A model generated the notes under the pieces. That model was not told where the DNA came from. It made no database searches and was given only the letters and a program-made list of their open reading frames with translations. Shown piece after piece: positions 7,891 through 11,167 of a stretch of 11,167 nucleotides of DNA (position 1 is its first letter; every line of letters begins with the position of its first letter). The translations under genes and the position numbers were made by a program. The DNA comes from Holophagales bacterium. Its GTDB lineage: Bacteria > Acidobacteriota > Holophagae > Holophagales > Holophagaceae. Where the stretch lies: NCBI GenBank assembly GCA_031283145.1, contig JAITCJ010000164.1, forward strand, positions 1 to 11,167, given 5' to 3'.

Positions 7891-9039
7891 ATGGCTATTT
7901 TCGACCCCACGATAGACTCAAGCGACACGATCAGGGCTACATGGGCCGAAGTTGACCTCGGTGCGCTGCGCCGCAACTTCCGGTTAATCAGGGAAAAAAT
8001 CAGCGCCGCAAGACATGTTGGCATGATGCTCATGGTCAAGGCCAACGCCTATGGCCACGGACTTGTTGAAGTCACAAAGGCGTTGTCTGACATAGCTGAT
8101 TGTGTTGGGGTTGCTGTTTTAGAAGAAGGTGTTCTATTGCGCCGCGAGGGCGTCAATACGCCCATCATAGTGATGGGAGGTATTTGGGGCGATCAGATAC
8201 CGCATTTTATAAAGCACGATTTAATTCTATCGGCCAGCTCTGTGGACAGGCTGTCCCAGATAGATGATGCCGCAAAGGCAATGGGGCGGCGTGCGACAGT
8301 GCATCTGAAAATTGACACCGGCATGGAGAGAGGGGGCATTCACTATTTCAACGCTCATAAACTGCAAGAGGCCGCCATCAAATGTGATAGTGTTGACGTG
8401 CTTGGCGTTTACTCGCATTTTGCCAACGCCGATGCCGAAGACCTGGCGCACGCAAAATTGCAACTGGAGCGTTTTCAGGAAGTCTTGGCATTTTACGAAA
8501 AGATGTCAAGACCAAGGCCGACTGCCCACATGGCAAATTCAGCGGCATTGTTGCGTCTGCCCGAGAGCTATTTTGACATGGTGCGCCCGGGGCTACTGCT
8601 GTACGGCATCTATCCGTCCCCGAATGTACCAAATAATATCGGTGTTTCGCCGGCCATGACATGGAAGAGCCGGGTGGTTTACTTCAAAGTCGTTCCGCCG
8701 GACCATCCGGTCAGTTATGGGTCAACATGGAAATCAGATCATCCGGTTCGCGTGGTGACAATTCCCGTGGGCTATGGAGACGGCTATTTCAGGAGCATGT
8801 CCAACAGATCTCAAGTGATAATCAATGACCGCAAACATCCTCAAGTCGGAACAATCTGCATGGATCAACTGATGGTGAATATTGAATGCGACAGCGCCTA
8901 CAACGGCGATGAAGTCATACTGCTTGGCTCATCCGAAAGCGAGAGTATAACTGTTGAGGACATGGCGGTCTGGGCAAACACAGTGCCGTATGAAGTGCTT
9001 ACGGCTATAAATGCGAGAGTGCCAAGGGTTTATATATAG
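7891..9039 (+). CDS. alr: Alanine racemase
   Basis: A 382-residue fold-type III PLP enzyme that interconverts L- and D-alanine in the cytoplasm, supplying D-Ala for Ddl and MurF. The N-terminal TIM-barrel carries the PLP lysine in LMVKANAYGHG (Lys50) and the segments LKIDTGMERGG, VYSHFANAD and MANSAALL. The C-terminal beta domain carries SYGSTW with catalytic Tyr276, PVGYGDGYFR, GTICMDQLMVN, and ends in the typical INARVPRVY. It begins 6 bases after the mraY stop; AAAGG (7883-7887) is the likely ribosome-binding site, though its spacing of 3 bases is short. In most dcw clusters murD follows mraY, so alr here is a local rearrangement that still fits the pathway. The stop codon lies within the left arm of an inverted repeat. 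Confidence 0.96.
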   Translation: MAIFDPTIDSSDTIRATWAEVDLGALRRNFRLIREKISAARHVGMMLMVKANAYGHGLVEVTKALSDIADCVGVAVLEEGVLLRREGVNTPIIVMGGIWGDQIPHFIKHDLILSASSVDRLSQIDDAAKAMGRRATVHLKIDTGMERGGIHYFNAHKLQEAAIKCDSVDVLGVYSHFANADAEDLAHAKLQLERFQEVLAFYEKMSRPRPTAHMANSAALLRLPESYFDMVRPGLLLYGIYPSPNVPNNIGVSPAMTWKSRVVYFKVVPPDHPVSYGSTWKSDHPVRVVTIPVGYGDGYFRSMSNRSQVIINDRKHPQVGTICMDQLMVNIECDSAYNGDEVILLGSSESESITVEDMAVWANTVPYEVLTAINARVPRVYI

Positions 9040-9069
9040 CAGTTCAACACTTCGTATTTGAACTGCTAT
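9036..9069. terminator. Inverted repeat between convergent genes, candidate bidirectional terminator
   Basis: ATAGCAGTTCAA (9036-9047) and TTGAACTGCTAT (9058-9069) are perfect 12-bp inverted arms around a 10-base loop. The left arm covers the alr stop codon (9037-9039). The hairpin stands between the ends of two convergent genes, the expected place for transcription termination. Neither side is followed by a clear run of T residues, so it is not a textbook intrinsic terminator. It could instead protect a 3' end or bind a protein. The rest of the 127-base gap (9040-9166) shows only weak short repeats. Confidence 0.5.
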
Positions 9070-9166
9070 GCCAGGATTTACTTGCAAATCATAGCCGCTT
9101 TTATTACTTGTAAACGGGTTTTGCCCACCGTTAAGCAAGCAACAAAAGCGAAAATTGCTCTATTGG

Positions 9167-10288
9167 CTATTCAAAAAACTCCATCACGGATTTTGCCACT
9201 TCCTCCAACATTGCTTCGGTCATTTCGGGATATACGGGCAGGCTCAGAACTTCTTCGCTGGCGCGTTCTGTTTCCGGCAGACACCCTTTTTTATACCCCA
9301 GATATTCAAAACACGGCTGCTGGTGCAGGGAGATCGGGTAAAAGATGGCGCTGCCAATGCCCCGCGCCTTTAGGTGAGCTTGTAATTCATTGCGGCGGCC
9401 GCGCTTTACGCGCACCGTGAACTGGTTATAGATATGGCGGCCATCAGGCACAACTTCAACGGGCAGTTGCAAGTCGTCTTGGCTTAGCGCCTGCATCCTC
9501 TGTATATACCAAGCGGCGTTTTTTCTTCTGCCCTTATGCCAACCCTCAAGGAACGGCAACTTGGCGCGAAGTACCAAGGCTTGAAATTCGTCCAAACGCC
9601 CATTTATGCCAACTTCGTGATGGACATAAACAGGCTCCATGCCGTGAGCCCTTAGCCGCCTAGCCTTTTGGGCCAGCGCTTCTTCATCTCGTATGAGCGT
9701 TATACCGGCGTCCCCAAAAGCGCCGAGGTTCTTGGTTGGGTAAAAAGAGCAACCCGTAAGTTGACCAAACTGTCCCGCGTTCTTGCCCCAGCCTTTAGCT
9801 CCCAAACTCTGGCATGCGTCCTCAATGACAGGGATTCCTTTGGAATCAGCTATCCTCATTATTTTTGGCATATCGGCCAATTGGCCAAAGAGATGGACAG
9901 GCATAATCGCCTTTGTGCGTGTAGTTATGGCGGCTTCAATGGCCTGCGGCGTCGCGTTGAAAGTAACGGGGTCAATATCAACAAACACAGGCACTGCCCC
10001 AAGCCGCGTCACCACGCCGCCTGTGGCAAAAAATGTGAAACTGGGAAGAATCACTTCATCCCCATGACCCACGTCCAGCGCCATCAGCGCGACAAGCAGT
10101 GCGTCTGTGCCGCTGGACATGCCAACGGCGAACTTAGAGGCGCTGTAACTCACCATATCCGTCTCCAGGCCCGCGACATTCTCACCCAAAACAAAGGTAC
10201 AGCGGTCTGTGAGCGCGGAAAGGCCATCAAGTACCTTTTGCTTTACGACAACATTTTGCGCGACAAGATCCAACATCGGAACAGGCAT
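9167..10288 (-). CDS. DegT/DnrJ/EryC1/StrS family PLP-dependent aminotransferase
   Basis: A 373-residue fold-type I aminotransferase of the sugar-aminotransferase (ArnB/WbpE/DesI-like) family. These enzymes transfer an amino group, usually from glutamate, to a keto-sugar nucleotide used for surface polysaccharides or natural products. Visible motifs: MLDL near the start, the SSGTDAL phosphate loop (58-64), LPSFTFFAT (81-89), VHLFGQ (131-136), EDACQSLGA (156-164) with Asp157 expected to bind the pyridine nitrogen, and SFYPTKNLGAFGDAG with the Schiff-base Lys186 (181-195). GINGRLDEFQA also fits. Start: ATG 10288 has GGAGG 5 bases upstream; the in-frame GTG at 10300 overlaps that site and is rejected. 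The gene is convergent with alr and has no sugar-biosynthesis neighbour in the window, so the sugar substrate cannot be named. Relatives act in O-antigen, lipid A and amino-sugar pathways. Confidence 0.9.
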   Translation of the reverse strand: MPVPMLDLVAQNVVVKQKVLDGLSALTDRCTFVLGENVAGLETDMVSYSASKFAVGMSSGTDALLVALMALDVGHGDEVILPSFTFFATGGVVTRLGAVPVFVDIDPVTFNATPQAIEAAITTRTKAIMPVHLFGQLADMPKIMRIADSKGIPVIEDACQSLGAKGWGKNAGQFGQLTGCSFYPTKNLGAFGDAGITLIRDEEALAQKARRLRAHGMEPVYVHHEVGINGRLDEFQALVLRAKLPFLEGWHKGRRKNAAWYIQRMQALSQDDLQLPVEVVPDGRHIYNQFTVRVKRGRRNELQAHLKARGIGSAIFYPISLHQQPCFEYLGYKKGCLPETERASEEVLSLPVYPEMTEAMLEEVAKSVMEFFE

Positions 10289-10293
10289 CGTAG

Positions 10294-10298
10294 CCTCC
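10294..10298 (-). promoter_or_regulatory. Ribosome-binding site deciding the aminotransferase start
   Basis: On the minus strand GGAGG lies 5 bases before ATG 10288. It is a near-consensus Shine-Dalgarno and supports the ATG over the GTG that begins at 10300. Confidence 0.75.
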
Positions 10299-10307
10299 AC
10301 TCAGGAA

Positions 10308-10336
10308 TATTTAAGTATATAGCGGTTTCATATCAA
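10308..10336 (-). promoter_or_regulatory. Tentative promoter for the aminotransferase gene
   Basis: On the minus strand TTGATA (10336-10331) matches the -35 consensus at 5 of 6 positions and is followed after 17 bases by TAAATA (10313-10308), a poor -10. A better -10-like TATACT (10319-10314) lies within the spacer but then has no -35 at proper distance. The -35 candidate is inside one arm of the adjacent inverted repeat, which would allow an operator role. Sigma-factor preferences of this organism are unknown, so this is only suggestive. Confidence 0.25.
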
Positions 10337-10359
10337 AATTGCGAAACGCGATTTTGATA
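10331..10359. repeat. 13-bp inverted repeat upstream of the aminotransferase gene
   Basis: TATCAAAATTGCG (10331-10343) and CGCGATTTTGATA (10347-10359) form arms with one non-complementary position (a U-G wobble if transcribed from the + strand) and a 3-base AAA loop. It lies 43 bases upstream of the aminotransferase start codon and downstream of the toxin-antitoxin genes. It could be an operator, a terminator for the toxin-antitoxin transcript (no following T-run is visible on the minus strand), or a small dispersed palindromic repeat. The window has only one copy. Confidence 0.55.
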
Positions 10360-10396
10360 ATATCCAACCAACCTAAAAAGCAGAGCGCAACCTGCT

Positions 10397-10567
10397 TTAC
10401 AGAAAATATTCAGTCGCTTCAAGCGTAGTTTGTGTTGCTTTAAGGTTAATTGAATATAGAAGAGGTTTTGGATTCTCCAAACGTTGCAAATGCTTATTTG
10501 CTTCAGGTGAACCTTCAAAATACTTTCCATCATGTTGCCAAATTTCATATGGAATTGCTATAAACAT
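10397..10567 (-). CDS. Small ORF of unknown function downstream of mntA
   Basis: A 56-residue reading frame that I do not recognise. ATG 10567 is preceded by AAGG at about 6 bases, and the start lies 23 bases inside the 3' end of mntA. The product is polar with a mixed, protein-like composition (IPYEIWQHDGKYFEG near the start), no signal peptide, no membrane segment, and it ends in ATEYFL. A competing 71-residue frame (10333-10548) starts in an ATGA overlap with the mntA stop, but its composition (many I, K, Q, C) looks less like a real protein. Either could be a degraded remnant of a third gene of the toxin-antitoxin island or chance. The remaining bases between 10289 and 10396 hold only the repeat and promoter candidates. 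Confidence 0.2.
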   Translation of the reverse strand: MFIAIPYEIWQHDGKYFEGSPEANKHLQRLENPKPLLYSINLKATQTTLEATEYFL

Positions 10568-10880
10568 CGCAGACCTTTCCCTTCTCATAAACCATAATGC
10601 CAACGCTATCAATATGTTTGCGCAAAGTGTGGCTCTTTATCTGCCCATAGGCAACAACGTCGAATTTATAAATTAATGGCAATTCGTCTAAGTCGTAAAT
10701 AATACTCTCAACATCTGAACTGTCTAAATTTCCATAAACAGCAATATCAATGTCGGAATATGTACTACATGTACCAGAGGCCCTCGAACCAAAAACAGAT
10801 GCGGCGAGTATTGACAAATTGCTTTCAAGCACTTTTATAATCGCCGACAATTCGCTTTTTTTCAAACCCAATTCAGGCAT
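10545..10880 (-). CDS. mntA: MntA-type minimal nucleotidyltransferase antitoxin
   Basis: A 111-residue minimal nucleotidyltransferase of the polymerase-beta-like fold. The hallmark GSX10DXD motif is intact: Gly31-Ser32, ten residues, then Asp43-Ile44-Asp45 in SDIDIAV, with Asp74 in FDVVAY as the likely third metal-binding acid. In characterised type VII pairs, MntA uses ATP to add AMP to a tyrosine of the partner HEPN toxin and so silences it. Start: ATG 10880 overlaps the end of hepT by 8 bases (10873-10880), typical of coupled pairs; a longer in-frame TTG at 10925 would overlap hepT by 53 bases and is disfavoured. Residues after VGIMVYEK (about 15) extend slightly beyond the usual family end. 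Base composition is clearly more AT-rich than the dcw genes, which suggests horizontal acquisition. The pairing with an intact HEPN partner makes this more specific than a generic nucleotidyltransferase call. Confidence 0.88.
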   Translation of the reverse strand: MPELGLKKSELSAIIKVLESNLSILAASVFGSRASGTCSTYSDIDIAVYGNLDSSDVESIIYDLDELPLIYKFDVVAYGQIKSHTLRKHIDSVGIMVYEKGKVCDVYSNSI

Positions 10881-11167
10881 TGTTGCGCCGCTCTTTGTTA
10901 TTAAAATATATGTATTCTTTTTCAAATTCGGTTAGGTATTGCTCTTTAATTTTAATAATTACTTTTTTGAATTGCTCAAAGTCGTAGGTATGTGAAAGAG
11001 CGTTCCTTGATAGCATCATGTCCATGTAGGTTTCAGAGTCTATTTCAGCTTCGCGGAAAATGTTTAAAGCGGCACATTCTTTTATGACTTTTCTGGGCGT
11101 GGCCTCAAGCAACCTGACGCCGCTAAACTCCAAATAATCCTTAAATGTTTTCCAGCCAAGCTCAAAC
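10873..11167 (-). CDS. hepT: HepT-type HEPN ribonuclease toxin (HI0074 family), 5' end cut by the window
   Basis: The frame is open to the window edge; 97 C-terminal residues are visible, beginning with FELGWKTFKDYLEF, a signature of the HI0074-like 'nucleotidyltransferase substrate-binding' HEPN proteins. It continues through EATPRKVIKEC and DMMLSRNALSHTYD. The last stretch contains the complete RX4HXY motif (R-NALS-H-T-Y): Arg and His form the HEPN RNase active site, and the Tyr is the residue AMPylated by MntA in characterised pairs. HepT toxins cleave RNA (tRNA cleavage is reported for some) and arrest growth when free. A TTG at 11133 is internal to the family fold and is not the start; the true start lies at an estimated 25-40 codons beyond the window. 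The gene precedes and overlaps mntA by 8 bases, the usual toxin-first order of this family. Confidence 0.88.
   Translation of the reverse strand, partial: FELGWKTFKDYLEFSGVRLLEATPRKVIKECAALNIFREAEIDSETYMDMMLSRNALSHTYDFEQFKKVIIKIKEQYLTEFEKEYIYFNNKERRNNA

Noticed and set aside
7338..7955. 205-residue + strand frame across the end of mraY and start of alr
   Set aside because: The product is Arg/Gly/Cys-rich without any motif and lies wholly over the well-supported mraY and alr frames.
9113..9132. Short AACGG/CCGTT inverted repeat between alr and the aminotransferase gene
   Set aside because: Only 5 bp per arm with a 10-base loop and no T-run; it is expected by chance at this length.
9668..10357. 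229-residue + strand frame opposite the aminotransferase
   Set aside because: It is antisense to a gene with intact PLP-binding and catalytic residues, and its product is rich in His, Arg and Cys with no recognisable domain.
10881..10925. TTG-initiated N-terminal extension of mntA
   Set aside because: It would increase the overlap with hepT to 53 bases; the ATG at 10880 gives the normal short overlap and a family-typical length.

Overview
The window holds the early part of a division-and-cell-wall (dcw) gene cluster on the + strand (1-9039), followed by a convergent minus-strand region (9167-11167) of accessory character. The cluster reads rsmH (3' end only), ftsL-like, ftsI with a C-terminal PASTA domain, murE, sua5, murF, mraY, alr. 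Genes are packed tightly. ftsI/murE and murF/mraY share stop and start bases, murE/sua5 overlap by 11 bp, and the only real gap is 86 bp before ftsI. This looks like one long transcription unit whose promoter lies upstream of the window.

The + strand genes work together. RsmH modifies the 16S rRNA. FtsL and FtsI belong to the septal machinery. MurE and MurF add the third residue and the D-Ala-D-Ala dipeptide to the UDP-MurNAc peptide. MraY moves the finished pentapeptide onto undecaprenyl phosphate, and Alr supplies D-alanine. Two members break the textbook order: sua5 (tRNA t6A biosynthesis) sits between murE and murF, and alr follows mraY where murD usually stands.

The minus strand carries a DegT/DnrJ/EryC1/StrS-type PLP aminotransferase. 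Upstream of it is an AT-rich stretch with a HepT-MntA (HEPN/MNT, type VII) toxin-antitoxin pair, the toxin being cut by the window edge. About 260 bp separate the antitoxin gene from the aminotransferase. This gap holds a weak small ORF and a 13-bp inverted repeat that overlaps a possible -35 element. A perfect 12-bp inverted repeat sits between the convergent alr and aminotransferase genes and runs into the alr stop codon.

Organism: a peptidoglycan-making bacterium, probably Gram-negative and with meso-diaminopimelate (the MurE specificity loop resembles DNxR). The PASTA-bearing FtsI and the rearranged dcw order argue against an enteric-type gammaproteobacterium. An uncultured PVC-type lineage (Verrucomicrobia/Lentisphaerae-like) or an Acidobacteria-like lineage is possible, but the sequence alone does not settle it. 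I see no rRNA, tRNA, CRISPR array, insertion sequence or origin. I did not find a clearly novel system. The strongest accessory signal is a known toxin-antitoxin type.
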